A stretch of 64,000 nt of DNA from Arachis hypogaea (Eukaryota > Streptophyta > Magnoliopsida > Fabales > Fabaceae). Shown here piece after piece: positions 1 through 11,403 of this stretch. A model generated the notes under the pieces. That model had not been told where the DNA came from. It made no database searches and saw nothing but the letters and a program-made list of their open reading frames with translations. How positions within the stretch are numbered: the stretch's first letter is position 1; each line of letters opens with the position of its first letter. The position numbers and the translations under genes were made by a program. The stretch spans positions 152,588,699 through 152,652,698 of the forward strand of contig NC_092050.1 of NCBI RefSeq assembly GCF_003086295.3, written 5' to 3'.

Positions 1-2190
1 ATTATTATAAGTTAAAGACACATATGTATGTTATGTCTTTGTAGAGTGTGAAATTAAAGTCAACAAATTAACAGTTCAACTTGCCTTTGACCAGCATGAA
101 ATCTAAAAGGATAGGTCATATGAATTATTAATTGTGCTAAGGTCACACCCACCGCTTCAATTTGTTTGGTTCACATTAAGCATATTGCAATTTTAAATGA
201 AAATCTTGAAAAAGTAAGACCCATAATTTATAAGGACATAGGTGGTAATAATAAGTTTCTTTCTTCCTCTTTATAATTAATATAAAATAAATTTAATTTT
301 GAATTACATCAAAATTACATCAGCAAAATAGTATACTCTAAATCTATTAGAGAAATGACAGCCGTTCTTAGTAATATATATATTTTTTAGGGTTTAAAAT
401 ATACTATTCTGCTGATATAATTTTGACCACAGTATTAAAAATTTTACAAATCATCAATTAAATTTATATATTTAAATAATTTTTAAATATTATATTTAAA
501 AATTAATTACTTTTATTAGAGAAATATTAGAAATTAATACTTTTTATTAATATTAGTCAACATTTTAATTTAGATCAACACTGTATTTTTATATTATTAT
601 AATTTAAAATTTAAAATTTATGATTTAAAATATAATCTTTAATATTTAAAATTAGCCTAATATTAACCAAAAATAATAAATTTTATTGAGTATATAACAT
701 TGTTTCTTTTTATTAATATGAAAATATATAATTGAATGACAATAAAAAACTTTTTATATCGTTAGTATGCGAAAATTAAATTTTAAAAGTATTTGAAAGA
801 TTAAAAAATTAATTTAAAATTATTTTATTTTGCATTGATTAATTAATATTATAATAAATGTGTAATATTTATAATTACATACTCATTATTAGATATAATA
901 ATATTTAGGGTTTAAGGTTTATATTACATACATACAATTATAAATTTTAATTAAATAAAACAACTTTCAATATCATTATTTAATTCACATAAAATTTAGT
1001 ACAAATTCATATGTATTATTAATATTAGGCTATAATATATGTAGCCTTTATTTATGCATAGATAGTTAAACATATATAATGAGGCATAGCATGTTGTGTA
1101 GCCATCTAGTGAAAACCATTTTTGGAGACCTTGACCTATATATAGGAATATTTAATTAAGTCGGTACATGCATGAATTTGGAGTGCATGCTTGAAAAGGT
1201 TTTGGTGCCAATAATAGTATAATAATGTATAAATATATGTATGTTAGTTGAATGATAAAAATAAAATAATAATTAAATTAAAAGTAAGACCAGTTAAGAT
1301 TCTATTTAGCTAAGACCTCTTGGAGACTTTTACATATAATATTGTTATTAGTCAGTCGGCATTGAACTTGAACTTGCCATGTGTGGGGCCACTTGGATAT
1401 AGTTTTCATAGCTATCTCTTAAATTAATCCATAATATATAACTAAATTTGGTATTATATAAATTAATTCTTTAATTCACAAAAAATAACAAATTAATTAT
1501 GATTTTTATTAGAATAATATTAAACAAAATAATCTTTTTTCTTGTAAAATTTTAGACAATTTAATTAAATCATGGATCAATTGTCAATATTTTTTATTAA
1601 ATATTAAATTATCCAATACATTATTTTTAGGGACAAATTTAGAATATCACTTTTTTCTTTAAAAAACCAAATATTTTACATGGACATATATATAAGTCAT
1701 ATTTTTTCTTTTATGTGGTATGTTAATTTATAATCTGTATACACTCTATTGGCGTGTATGATAGCCGTTTTTATCTTTGAAGTTCAAATAAATTTATTAA
1801 ATTAAAATATTAAATTTATTATTATAAATAATAAATAGTAGTGTTTGTTTAGTTGCATTTTTTTATGACACAATAACTACAAACTAAAAGTAATTATAAT
1901 AACTAGTGCAATAATAATTAAGAAGTATAATTTGAGAATATTAAATTCGACTTTCTAGAGCAGTTAGTTTACAAATAAAAAAAAAAAAAACCATTACAAA
2001 CAATTATTAAAACTATATTATTAGGTGGAATAAATAATAAAACTCTTATTCATACATTATGTATATACAAACATTTATATATATACAAACACATTGAAAC
2101 CCCTTCACCAAATATTACTTTACCAAAGCAAGTAAACCCTAAGTATTCAAACAACAACAACAACTTGCACATATATAATAAAGTCAAAAT
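1..2190. other. AT-rich intergenic DNA downstream of the LBD gene
   Basis: No coding region or RNA gene is visible. The stretch is very AT-rich with many short poly-A and poly-T runs. The only structure I can support is the small inverted repeat at 311-424, listed separately. Confidence 0.7.
311..424. repeat. Small inverted-repeat element (MITE-like)
   Basis: A left arm at 311-342 and a right arm at 393-424 are inverted copies of each other over about 32 bases with roughly four mismatches; the shared core reads ATCAGCA then AATAGTATA. The whole unit is 114 bp with a 50-base centre. I see no clear target duplication, so its superfamily is open. Confidence 0.55.
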
Positions 2191-2318
2191 TCACGTACAG
2201 TTGTCTTTATACGAAGTTATTAATTAAAAATTATTAGACGATTTAATATGTTTGACTAAATTATCATCTAACAGATATTTTTTAACTATTAATTTCGTAT
2301 AAAGACAATTATACGTGA
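2191..2318. mobile_element. MITE with 40-bp inverted repeats, related to the one at 43911
   Basis: Arms at 2191-2230 and 2279-2318 are inverted copies with few mismatches; the shared core is TTGTCTTTATACGAA. The centre contains TTTGACTAAATT followed by ATCATCTAAC. This closely resembles the centre of the 43911-44052 element (TTTGACTAAATT then TCATCCAAC), so the two probably belong to one family or to related families. It lies 79 bp beyond the stop codon of the LBD gene, in its probable 3' flank. The target duplication is unclear. Confidence 0.65.
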
Positions 2319-2396
2319 GTATTCAAATTATCATATAACTACTAATAATTATTGATTCACATACATATATACCTAGATAGATATATATGAATCAAA

Positions 2397-2921
2397 TCAA
2401 CCTCTATGGTAACCATCCCCACCACCACAAGTATCATCATTGTTCCAAGCTGAAGAAGAAGAAGAAGGGTAATAAAAAGAACCACCACCTCCTTCACCCA
2501 AATTATTATTATTGTTGTTATTATTATTATTATTCCTTCTTCCTAAAGTAGGGTTAGGAACTTCATTGCAATATCTCATCAAATCAGCATTTGTGGCATC
2601 AAGCTCCTTTTGAAGCCTAATAACTTGTCTTTGGAGCACTGAAATTGCACCAACACAACCATAAACTGGATCCTTGATCCTTGCTTCAGCCTCATATGCA
2701 AGAGAATTCACCGCGTCTTCCCTTTGATGAGGCTGAACTTCATTTAGAAGCTTGCTTACATTGCTTGCGCCGAAGATCTTGTGAACGTTTGCGAATTTTT
2801 GTGGCTCTTCCGGCGGGAAATAGGGCGCGAAAATGCAATCCGGTAAGCATTTTCTTCTCAAGAACTTGCATGCCGCACATGGAGAATTTGAGTAGCTTGA
2901 AGAAGAAGATGATGAAGCCAT
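2397..2921 (-). CDS. Class I LOB-domain transcription factor, close to LOB
   Basis: A plant-specific DNA-binding protein of 174 residues in one exon. LBD proteins act in the nucleus and set organ boundaries and lateral organ patterning. The LOB domain is complete. The zinc-binding C-x2-C-x6-C-x3-C block is Cys15, Cys18, Cys25 and Cys29. Then come the GAS block (FANVHKIFGASNV with an intact DPVYGCVG) and a perfect L-x6-L-x3-L-x6-L zipper-like helix, which marks class I. The N-terminus is a serine run, and the C-terminal part is low complexity: an Asn run of about 11, Gly-rich and Ser-rich. The start is the first ATG, directly before the domain. The domain is nearest to Arabidopsis LOB in my memory, ahead of LBD25, but the tail is too divergent to fix orthology. 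A leader exon about 1.8 kb upstream is possible. Confidence 0.93.
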   Translation of the reverse strand: MASSSSSSSYSNSPCAACKFLRRKCLPDCIFAPYFPPEEPQKFANVHKIFGASNVSKLLNEVQPHQREDAVNSLAYEAEARIKDPVYGCVGAISVLQRQVIRLQKELDATNADLMRYCNEVPNPTLGRRNNNNNNNNNNNLGEGGGGSFYYPSSSSSAWNNDDTCGGGDGYHRG

Positions 2922-4730
2922 ATATGTGATCTTCTTAATTGCCTTAACAAATTAACTCATCAAAATCATACTCAATTACAAATAATTAAATCATATGCTA
3001 ATTAAGAAGTGATAAACACAGAAATGAGACATAAAGTTGTCCATATTTTTATTTTTAGTGTTCATTATTGTCTCCAATTATTCATAAATAAAATATTAAA
3101 AGAAAATAATGTATTTTTGTGTATTTGCTTTATTTTCAAACAAATTAATATATTTTAATATCTCTATTTTTTTTATTACCATGAATCAGATATCAAATGT
3201 AATAACCTACATAGCTTACTCTCAAATAACATAGCTAGAGTTTTTTTTTTTTCCTGTGCAAATTAACCCTACCATAATATATTGGAACTTCATTTTAATA
3301 ATTTGAAAATTTTTGTGTGTATATATATCCAATGATTAAAAAGATCACATACATACATGCATATATCTTCACATAAATTCCAAATTCGGATGAAATATAT
3401 ATGTGTCTTCCTAATATGTTTATGTTATGGTGGCTATGATAATTATGATATTTTAAAAAGTGATAGTAAAGTTAGAGTAATACTTTTTTATTATTTAACA
3501 ATAATTTTTAAAAAATATTGCTAAAAAATATTACCAAAATATAAAAAAAATAAGTATACTTTAAATTTTAATACAATTTTATAGGCACAATAATTATCGT
3601 AAACATAATCATAATAAAATTCACCGAGATATACATATCTCACTGAAATTCAAGAAATTAAATACAAACTTAATTATTATCTCAACTACCGAATCAATTG
3701 TGCATATATATGTGATTTATGAACAATTCATCAGAATTTAATCTTTTCCAAGTAAAACATATTTAGAGATCAGAAGAAGCCAATCAAGAGTGATAGGTGG
3801 ATCATTTTCTCAGAAGCTGTGGTATGTTAATTTTTCAAACTTTGGTTTACTTTGTGTGGCTTGAGCAGTCTTAATGGGATCCAAATGCAACTATATATTC
3901 ATCATGGATTCTCAGACTGACCTACCCAGAAAATTAAAACCAGTTTTTAATTTGAACAAAAGCAAAATGAAATTAATTAAGCAAAAATTAAACATGTAAT
4001 AATCATTAATTACTAGCTAGTATATATAGTACTTGGATGATTATATATATATCTTCATTATTATGCAACAATTATATATGCATATAATTCTAAAAAAAAT
4101 AAAAAACATAAAAAAAATTATCTCTTGATCAAGCCTAGCTAGCTAGGACTAGGGTATGATGTTGATGAATTGGAATTGAATAGGTATAGGTATAAGATCA
4201 TAGACAAGAAAGTTTTACCTACCAGGAATCTTTTTTCACTTCAATTGGACGTGTGTTGGAACTTCCTTCAATTTTCAACTATTCTCTGTCGGAGCAACAT
4301 ATGCATAATAATAATAATAATAATCATGCTATGTACTCAACTATTCACCCCCAGAAAAAAAATTACTATGACATGCTTTAAAAATAATAATAATAAAAGC
4401 AAAGATCAAATTTCAAAGCACTATTAATTAATTTCTATATAGATCAAGCAAAACGGTTAAAGGTAAAAAAAAAAAAAAAAGAGAAATTAAATACATAATT
4501 TCAATTTAAAAGGAAAAAAAAAGACTATAATATATATACCTACCTTATAATATATTGGTTTTTTGTATTTTGAAGAAAGAATATGTAGAGGGCTATATAG
4601 ATCTATCTATATTCCTTTATAGTGTGAGTGAAAAAGAAAATTACATTGAAGGGTGTGATAGATCGATGATATATCTTGGAATGAAAAATGGAGTACTATT
4701 AATGGATGTGAGAGTTCATGGGGGAAACCC
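2922..4730 (-). other. 5' flank of the LBD gene, possibly a leader intron
   Basis: No coding potential is visible; short open frames here are repetitive. The stretch is AT-rich with poly-T and poly-A tracts and an ATA trinucleotide run near 4305-4325. If the leader exon at 4731-4872 is real, this is a 1.8 kb 5' UTR intron with an acceptor shortly before the ATG. Otherwise it is the proximal promoter. Confidence 0.4.
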
Positions 4731-4905
4731 TAATTAGTTGCAGGACAAGATGAGAGAAAACCGCAAATACAGTGACAGCAGAGAGTGTTAGGGACAAAGA
4801 GCATTTCAATTCCAAAGAGATAGAGAGAGAGAGAGAGGAATGAGAAAGATAACGGGTGCTATAATGTTGGTGAAAATTATCAATGACTATGACACTACCT
4901 TTATA
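4731..4905 (-). promoter_or_regulatory. Candidate TATA box and untranslated leader for the LBD gene
   Basis: On the minus strand, TATAAAGG (4898-4905) is followed about 30 bases later by a pyrimidine-rich stretch containing a CT dinucleotide run (4822-4838), typical of plant leaders. From memory, LOB-type genes can have 5' UTR introns. No transcript data are available. It could equally serve an unannotated transcript. Confidence 0.35.
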
Positions 4906-4920
4906 ATAAAATATAATCAT

Positions 4921-7800
4921 ATAATAATATAAATAAAAACACTGTTCAAAATAGTAAGGTTAATTGTACTAATAATTAATCCTTCTCATCTTTTAATTGA
5001 GTTTAATTTTTACGTACTTGATAGTATAAAATATTTTATATAATTATATAATTATATTTATTTTTTTATAATTATTTATATAATTAATATAAAAAAATTT
5101 ATTTTTATTAATATGATATTACATAATTAAATACATATATAAAATTATTGTAGATTGATAGAATATTAAAATTAAATTCTTCTAACTACTTCCTTCTTCT
5201 TAAATAAGAAAGAGACAATTGAAAAAGGTGGAGTAATTTTGAATTTTTTTTTTTGCCAATGACTAATTAATTCTCCTCACTTACTAATTATTATTTATTT
5301 TTTAAATTAACGATTTTTTCTCTTTTTATTTATGAAATATTGATGTATTAATATAAATTAATTTTCAATAAATAAAAATAGAAAAAATAATTTAAGAATA
5401 ATTGAGTAATTTGGAAAGTAATTATTCTCTCTTCAACTTACACTTAATTGAGAGTTAATTATAACTGTATAGAATTAGTTGATGAATATGGTTCTGGCTA
5501 ATGGGAGAATATTTCAACGGAAAAATTTCAGGGGGTTAACATTTTTTTATTATTTTTGTCTTATATTTAAACTAATTTCTTTTTTTTCACTAAAATATTA
5601 GTCTCCTAAATATTAGAGATATATATAATTATTTATGTTATCTCTTTTTATCAGTTTAAATTTTTGAAAAAAATAATTTCATGATATAATATTAAATCTT
5701 TATGTCCGAAAAATTTAGAATTTAATTCTTAATGAATTTTAAAAGTAAAAAAAATAGCATAAGACAAATAAAAAAAAATTATGTAAAAATAATTAACCTT
5801 AAAAAACTTTTGTTTAAACAAAATATTAAAAATATAATAATTTATGTTGCTTCTTTTTATCGACTTAAATTTTTTAAAAAAATAATTTCATGACACTAAA
5901 ATTATCTTCATAAAATTGTCAGAATTTGAAGTGTCAATAATATAATATTAAGAAATTAAGTCTATTAGTAAAAGCCTGCTTGTTCGTCAAGAATTATATG
6001 AACTTTTTACACCAATAACTAATTTTTGAAGTGTGATTATATCATAATATAAAGAGAGGGTACGTATGTAACTCCTTACATAATAAACATATATACACAC
6101 AAAATTTTGATTAAATATATCTGATGGTCTAATAATAGACATCGCTCTACCTTTAGCAAATAAAAACGGACTTATTCTTTTTAAGACTTTAAAATCATCA
6201 AAATAGACATGTGTGTCTAATATACTAATTTTTTAAATATGCTTCACAAGAAAATAAACCGTACCTTTAACTAACTAATTAAGTGCTAATTAAAAATACA
6301 GATAAATAATTAATTAGAAATTATATACGTATATACACCTAATTTTGAATCTTCTTAGTTAATAAAAGAATTTAGGTGATCAATAATAATTTTTAGTCAT
6401 CATATAATTAAAAATTCTATTTCACTGCCTTTTCTTCAAAAATTAAAGTATAGTGTAGGATCATATTCGATTAATTAATTTTATTTGTTTTTTCTTTGGT
6501 TGGGTATATATTATCTATAAAATTGTTGGTAATTTAACATGACTCTATATATAAATTTATGTTTAAATTAAAAAATATTTTCCTAATTTTATAATATTAT
6601 TTGAAATAAAAAATGAAAGGAGGAAAGCAAAAAAGTAAGGTTTATTTAATATATATGTAGGACAAATAATAGGAGTAGCCGAGTAGTGCTAGTGGAACTT
6701 TTATTAAAGTGGTATTTCCTTCCTCTTTAATTATTATTATATATATTCCTTTTTTGCTTTCCAAATAAGGTAATATAAATATATAATGAAACCTTTTAAG
6801 TTGCTTTGCTTTTGAAGTATATAAATTTGATTAGTTCCCAGATATACTTATTAGATATAGGTATCTAAGCTCTTATAAAGAAGAATAATATGATTAATAA
6901 TTTATTCACGCTAATGATGCATTTCTCTTATAAGCGTGGTGTTAGTTGTTATATATGTATGTTCTTATGATACCCTAATTTATGAAACAAAAATATAGCT
7001 AGCTAGGAATCTAGCTCACTCAAGCTAAGGACTACTCCCAAAAAACTTAGAACGATGACATTTTTTATTTTTTATCTTTTCTTTTCATACTTCTACCTTT
7101 TAAATATGCCGTTTGATTGACTAAAAAAACACACTTTAGTCCTAACGCTTTTTTATTTCCTTTTTTTTTTTTTTTGTCATGTTGGAGGAATTGTAAAAAT
7201 AACATGCAAATTGCAAAAATGGTATAGATTTTTCTACTAATTTTTCTAAAAAAACCGTTCAAATTAGTAGAAAAATTGGAGAACAAATGAACTGAGTAAA
7301 CACCAAAAGAGTTTTGGTTTAATTCAGTTCAAAGGGCAAATATAGGGAAAAATTTCAAAAATATTTCTATTTCTTTAATTTTTCGTTCATCCCTTAATTT
7401 ATTGGTTGATTATTAAAGATAGTTTTCTAGCAAAACTTGGGAGCTAACTTTTTTTCTAGAAATATCAATTAATTTTTTAAAAATTACTTTATTTATTATA
7501 AATTCTAGATCTTGAATAATAAATCTTTAATTTTAAATTTTAATTTTTTCAAAAAAAATTAAATTAATAAAATTAGCTAATATTAACTAATAACTAAAAG
7601 TTAATTTTCTGTAACTTATTATATATGTCATCTTTAAAAAATAAATTTGAAACGTAATATTTCATCAATTGATGAGTACAATTAGGGAAATATATTCATT
7701 TATTTGTGATTCATACCGGTACACCAGAAAAAAAATGTAAATCATACTACTATAAATTAGGGTGGAAGTAGGTCAAGCGGTCTAGCGGAAATTTTCTATT
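4921..7800. other. AT-rich intergenic DNA
   Basis: No gene is supported. Apart from the TRIM-like unit at 5611-5893 I see only low-complexity AT-rich sequence, including a poly-T run near 7160-7175. Confidence 0.6.
5611..5893. mobile_element. TRIM-like remnant with two direct terminal repeats
   Basis: Two direct copies of about 72 bp (5611-5684 and 5823-5893) bracket a non-coding centre. Each ends in AATTTCATGA. The same repeat family occurs at 59312-59608, where the first repeat is followed by a primer-binding-site-like TGGTATCAGA. Size and layout fit a terminal-repeat retrotransposon in miniature. This copy has a degraded primer site. Confidence 0.5.
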
Positions 7801-7901
7801 TTTAATCAAAATTTTAACCGTCGCGAAATGTTTTGCGGCGGTTTAAAATCGCCGCAAAACGGCTCCAAAAACCGCCACAAAGTATCAGTTTTGTTGTAGT
7901 G
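7800..7901. mobile_element. Terminal part of a CACTA-type DNA transposon
   Basis: The right edge at 7901 reads, on the minus strand, CACTACAACAAAACTG. Inside it are GC-rich subterminal motifs of the GCGGCGGTTTT type in both orientations (7820-7880). CACTA elements end in CACTA and carry such subterminal repeats. The opposite end is not visible to the left, so this is a truncated end. It abuts the gene fragment at 7902-8100. Confidence 0.6.
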
Positions 7902-8100
7902 GGATGAGGAATTGAAATTGGCACCTGACTCATTTTTATCATTCATGAAGAGAACTGGAATGCCGTCAATTTTAACTCTCTCATTACCCTTAATTTCCAC
8001 TTCAAGCGCTTTATCTGCAGCACCTTATTGCTATTGACGGAAAAAGAGAGCTTAGAGGAGACAGAGTCGTTTATCTTTGGAGGAGCCACAGTTGATTTAA
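7902..8100 (-). pseudogene. DUF868-like gene fragment with a frameshift
   Basis: On the minus strand the translation reads LSFSVNSNKVLQIKRLKWKL, and after a shift of one frame continues GNERVKIDGIPV. From memory this is the conserved core of the plant DUF868 family (V-x-S-K-R-V-L-Q-I-K-R-L-K-W-K-F-R-G-N-E-R). The rest of the domain is not recognisable. The fragment is cut on one side by the CACTA-type end at 7901, and a solo LTR is inserted upstream of it at 8176. Function is lost. Whether the bases right of the LTR (11404-11700) belong to the same gene I cannot tell. Confidence 0.5.
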
Positions 8101-9603
8101 AATGATGGTGGTGGAATAAAGGGTGTTGATGATGACATGTTCTTTCATGAGGAGGAGAGAATGGGGGATTGTTAGTGTAAAATCTGCAAAACTAATAAAT
8201 AATTGACCAATAAATTATTATTATTTAAAGAAATTATAAAATTAAATTTTATAGTTTAGAATAGAAGAAATAATTAAAGTACGAATTTTGACACTAATTT
8301 TAAAGATTTTGGCTCAATATTGGGCCAAACGGGCCGTACCGGTTGAATCGAGTCCAAACCGAATCCAAGACCCAACCCATTTCAGCCCACACTTAAATGA
8401 ACTTCAACATCTCCTTCCTTCCCTTAATGAAACACACTGAGAACTTTGGGGGAAAAAGAATATTGATTCCAAACCCTTGTTCTTCATTCAATTTGTCGTA
8501 TCTTTCAATTTGGAGTTCTGATCGCTGCATCGTTTGCGACCACACGATCATCATGATGAACTCTACAAAACTCATAGAACAATTTGGTAATTAAGTACCT
8601 CACTATTTGTTGCTCAGTCACTTTCTCCTAATTTTGAAATTAAGGTTTTTGTTTTTGAGATTTTGTTGAATTTCAGTATTTAGGATCGTTTTAGCTTTGT
8701 GGACTTGTCGGGTCTCGTTCCAAATTTTCGTTAGTAAGGTGAGAAACCTCTAACTTTTGTGAATCCTTAATGACTATGAACCCTAATTTTATTTTGAGTG
8801 ATATTATTTAGTATTAGATTGGATTATATGTATTGAAAACCAAATTGGTAGTGTTGAAATCTTGATTTTGGGACTTTAGAGACTGGGTCTTCTGTTTTGG
8901 TGAGTGTTTGGCGCCTTGGGCGTTGGTGAAACAGTGGTATTTGTGGCGTTCTAAGCTTAGGAAGGAATCAACCAAGGTATGATTTTAGTTTCTCGTAGAT
9001 AACGTATAATGTAACGTGAAAACTTAGGCTAGTTGACCGTAGGATAAGTTGAACTAGGTGTGATTGTTGAGATTTAATGATTTCTAATGAATATGTTGAG
9101 TCTATTATGAAAATGTGAAGGTAATTGTTATTTATGAGGTTGATGATAGCTAATGATGATTGTAATGATTGATGAGGATAATAAATTATTATTGATCATA
9201 TTTTAATGAATAATGTTTGAAATTGGGTTAGAGATTGTTGGGGAAAATTGATGAGATTGAATGCATTTGACAATGGGAAGTATTTGAAAAATAGATGAAT
9301 AAGACTTTGGGAGCATTGGAGAGGTTCTAGATGTATAACAATGATATATGAGTTGAGGTTTTGGAAAAATAAAGGTTTTAGTGATTGTTGGTAAAACTTG
9401 ATTTTTAACTAACTTTGGCTGTCCATATGTCGAGTCTTGGATTTTGGATTTGAATGAAATTAGTTTTAAAATGAAGATAATTTCAAGAGTTTTAAAACAG
9501 TTTAAAGTTTGTGAAAATTGGAGTTTTGTAGAAAAAGTTATGGACGTCGAAAGTTAGGTGCAGAAAACTGAAATTTCTCTAAGTGCAGAAAACCAAGATT
9601 TCT

Positions 9604-9735
9604 GGTGTGTGTGCTTACGCACAGAACAGGGAGTGCATTTTGGATTGTACGTGCGCACACTATGATGCATACGCACAAGCACGGGAAGGCTTGCTGTTGC
9701 GTGCGCAGGCACACCTTGGTGCGTACCCACACCAC
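9604..9735. repeat. GC-rich block of repeated TGCGTACGCAC-like motifs in the LTR
   Basis: At least four near-palindromic motifs of alternating purine-pyrimidine type (TTACGCACAG, GTACGTGCGCACAC, CATACGCACA, GTGCGTGCGC and GGTGCGTACCCAC) fall within 130 bases, in otherwise AT-rich DNA. Short open frames over it are by-products of the repeat. Similar motifs are, in my memory, common in Arachis repeats. Confidence 0.55.
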
Positions 9736-10205
9736 CATGTTTTACACTAAAGCCTCTGTTTTTCACTATTTGACCTTCTCGGCAAGCTTGTAAACCTCTA
9801 AAATCCACGGTTTTGATGAAAATTCATTATTTTTGAACTATCAACTATTCTTCTAATTTTTCAAACCTCTAAAATCTCTGTTTAAGTTTATTAGTGAGGT
9901 TTTGGGTTACGAAATAACGGTTAATGAGTGGAAGAAGATATAATTGCTGGTACCGGAGGAGTTGAAAAAGGGGATATTTGATTTGATGAGATGATAAAAG
10001 TAATGAATGGGGCAATTTTGAGAATAATGCCATATTGAGAATGATGAATGAGACAATTGATGATGATAATGATAATTGATAAATGATGAGTTAAAAGTCT
10101 ATTTGGCTTGCATATTTGAGACAATTGTTGACCCTCTATACATAAGATGTGACCGGACACTTTAACTCTCCGAGTTTTTCTATGGGCATGCACATATATA
10201 TGAAT

Positions 10206-10320
10206 TGAGCTTGGGGTGTTGTCTTCCCCATGTCAGCTTGAAATTCTTCCCATGGATATTTTTTAGCTTGGGGTGTTGTCTCTCCTATGTCATTTTGGGA
10301 TTCTTCCCATGGTTAATTTT
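10206..10320 (+). repeat. Two tandem copies of a ~58-bp segment in the LTR
   Basis: AGCTTGGGGTGTTGTCT is followed by a C/T-rich ATGTCA stretch and then ATTCTTCCCATGG. The segment occurs at about 10207-10255 and again at about 10266-10313, with mismatches. A third partial start (GAGTTTGGGG) follows at 10321. Confidence 0.6.
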
Positions 10321-11116
10321 GAGTTTGGGGATGCGCGTACAAAGGGACTGTCCACGGTTAGCTACTAGGACATGTCGGGCTAGGTATGCAGCTGACAGAT
10401 GATATCATTAGCCATAGAACAGACATACATCATATGCATTTGAATGATATGCTTGAGTGTACATTATCTTGGATTGCCTAATTGTTCACTTATGTCTAAT
10501 TGCTATTTGCCTAATTGTCGTACATGTACTCTATATGTGTGTGTTTTCTCTGTATTGATTATGTTTGAACAACTAATAGGCCCCTCATTTGGCAGAGGAG
10601 TGACGAAGGTAGTTCTACTAGAGTTTCGAGGGGTTGGAGGAGGTAAAGGTGAAGTGTTGAGTTAGTATTAGATTCGGAATTGGAGAACCTTAGACAGTTT
10701 ACCTAAATTCTGGTTTAGCTTATTCCTTAAGTTTTAAATATGAGTGTCGGAGTTCTAGGATTGCCTCTGACTTTCCCGAGACCTTATATATTATTTATGT
10801 GGACACCATTACCATGCTGAGAACTCTCGGTTCTCATCCTATACATGTGTTGTCTTTTTCAGATGCAGGTCGAGATACACCTTGGTGAGCGTCTGGAGGT
10901 TTCTATGGCAAGCGAAACTGGGATATTATATTTTGGGCTATTGGTTATGTATTTATGTTTATATATTCTCCTATGTATATATATAACTTATGTTTAATCC
11001 TCCTAGAGGCTTATTTTATATCTTTTGGGATACTCTGGAATATGATTATATGTATGTGTAGGCCTTGGCTTCGCAGGTCGAGTTTGGAGCTTGATATCCT
11101 ATTATTTTGGTACTTT

Positions 11117-11120
<4 letters not shown>

Positions 11121-11181
<61 letters not shown>
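11121..11181. repeat. (TA)n microsatellite
   Basis: About 30 TA dinucleotides without interruption, inside the solo LTR. Open frames over it translate to Ile-Tyr runs and are not genes. Confidence 0.9.
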
Positions 11182-11186
<5 letters not shown>

Positions 11187-11403
11187 TGTTTTATCCTTCT
11201 CTGTTTTATCCGGTTTTACGTTTTCGAAGGCGATGCGCTTTTTCCTTTTTGCGATTTTGCTTAATTTTTCTTCAAGGTTCCTAGTTACAAACTCTTTCAA
11301 TTATATCTATGTATATATTTTATTTTTAGAGGTCGTAATACCTTACTATTTTTGTTTTACGAACTTAAGCATAAAATTCTGTGTGGTAGGATCTTACAGT
11401 TAG

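Larger units (their letters stand above)
8176..11398. mobile_element. Solo LTR, about 3.2 kb
   Basis: The unit starts TGTAAAATC and ends GATCTTACA, giving TG...CA ends and a 9-bp imperfect inverted terminus. It is flanked on both sides by the 5-bp duplication GTTAG (8171-8175 and 11399-11403). It has no gag or pol coding. This is the structure left when the two LTRs of an element recombine. The length suggests a large-LTR Ty3-gypsy type element, but with no internal region the lineage is inference. Inside are a GC-rich block (9604-9735), a duplicated segment (10206-10320) and a TA microsatellite (11121-11181). Confidence 0.8.

Noticed and set aside
2681..2929. Plus-strand open frame opposite the LBD gene
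   Set aside because: Shadow of the conserved LOB-domain coding strand.
10955..11403. Two open frames of about 100 residues with Ile-Tyr runs
   Set aside because: They are translations of a (TA)n microsatellite inside a solo LTR.
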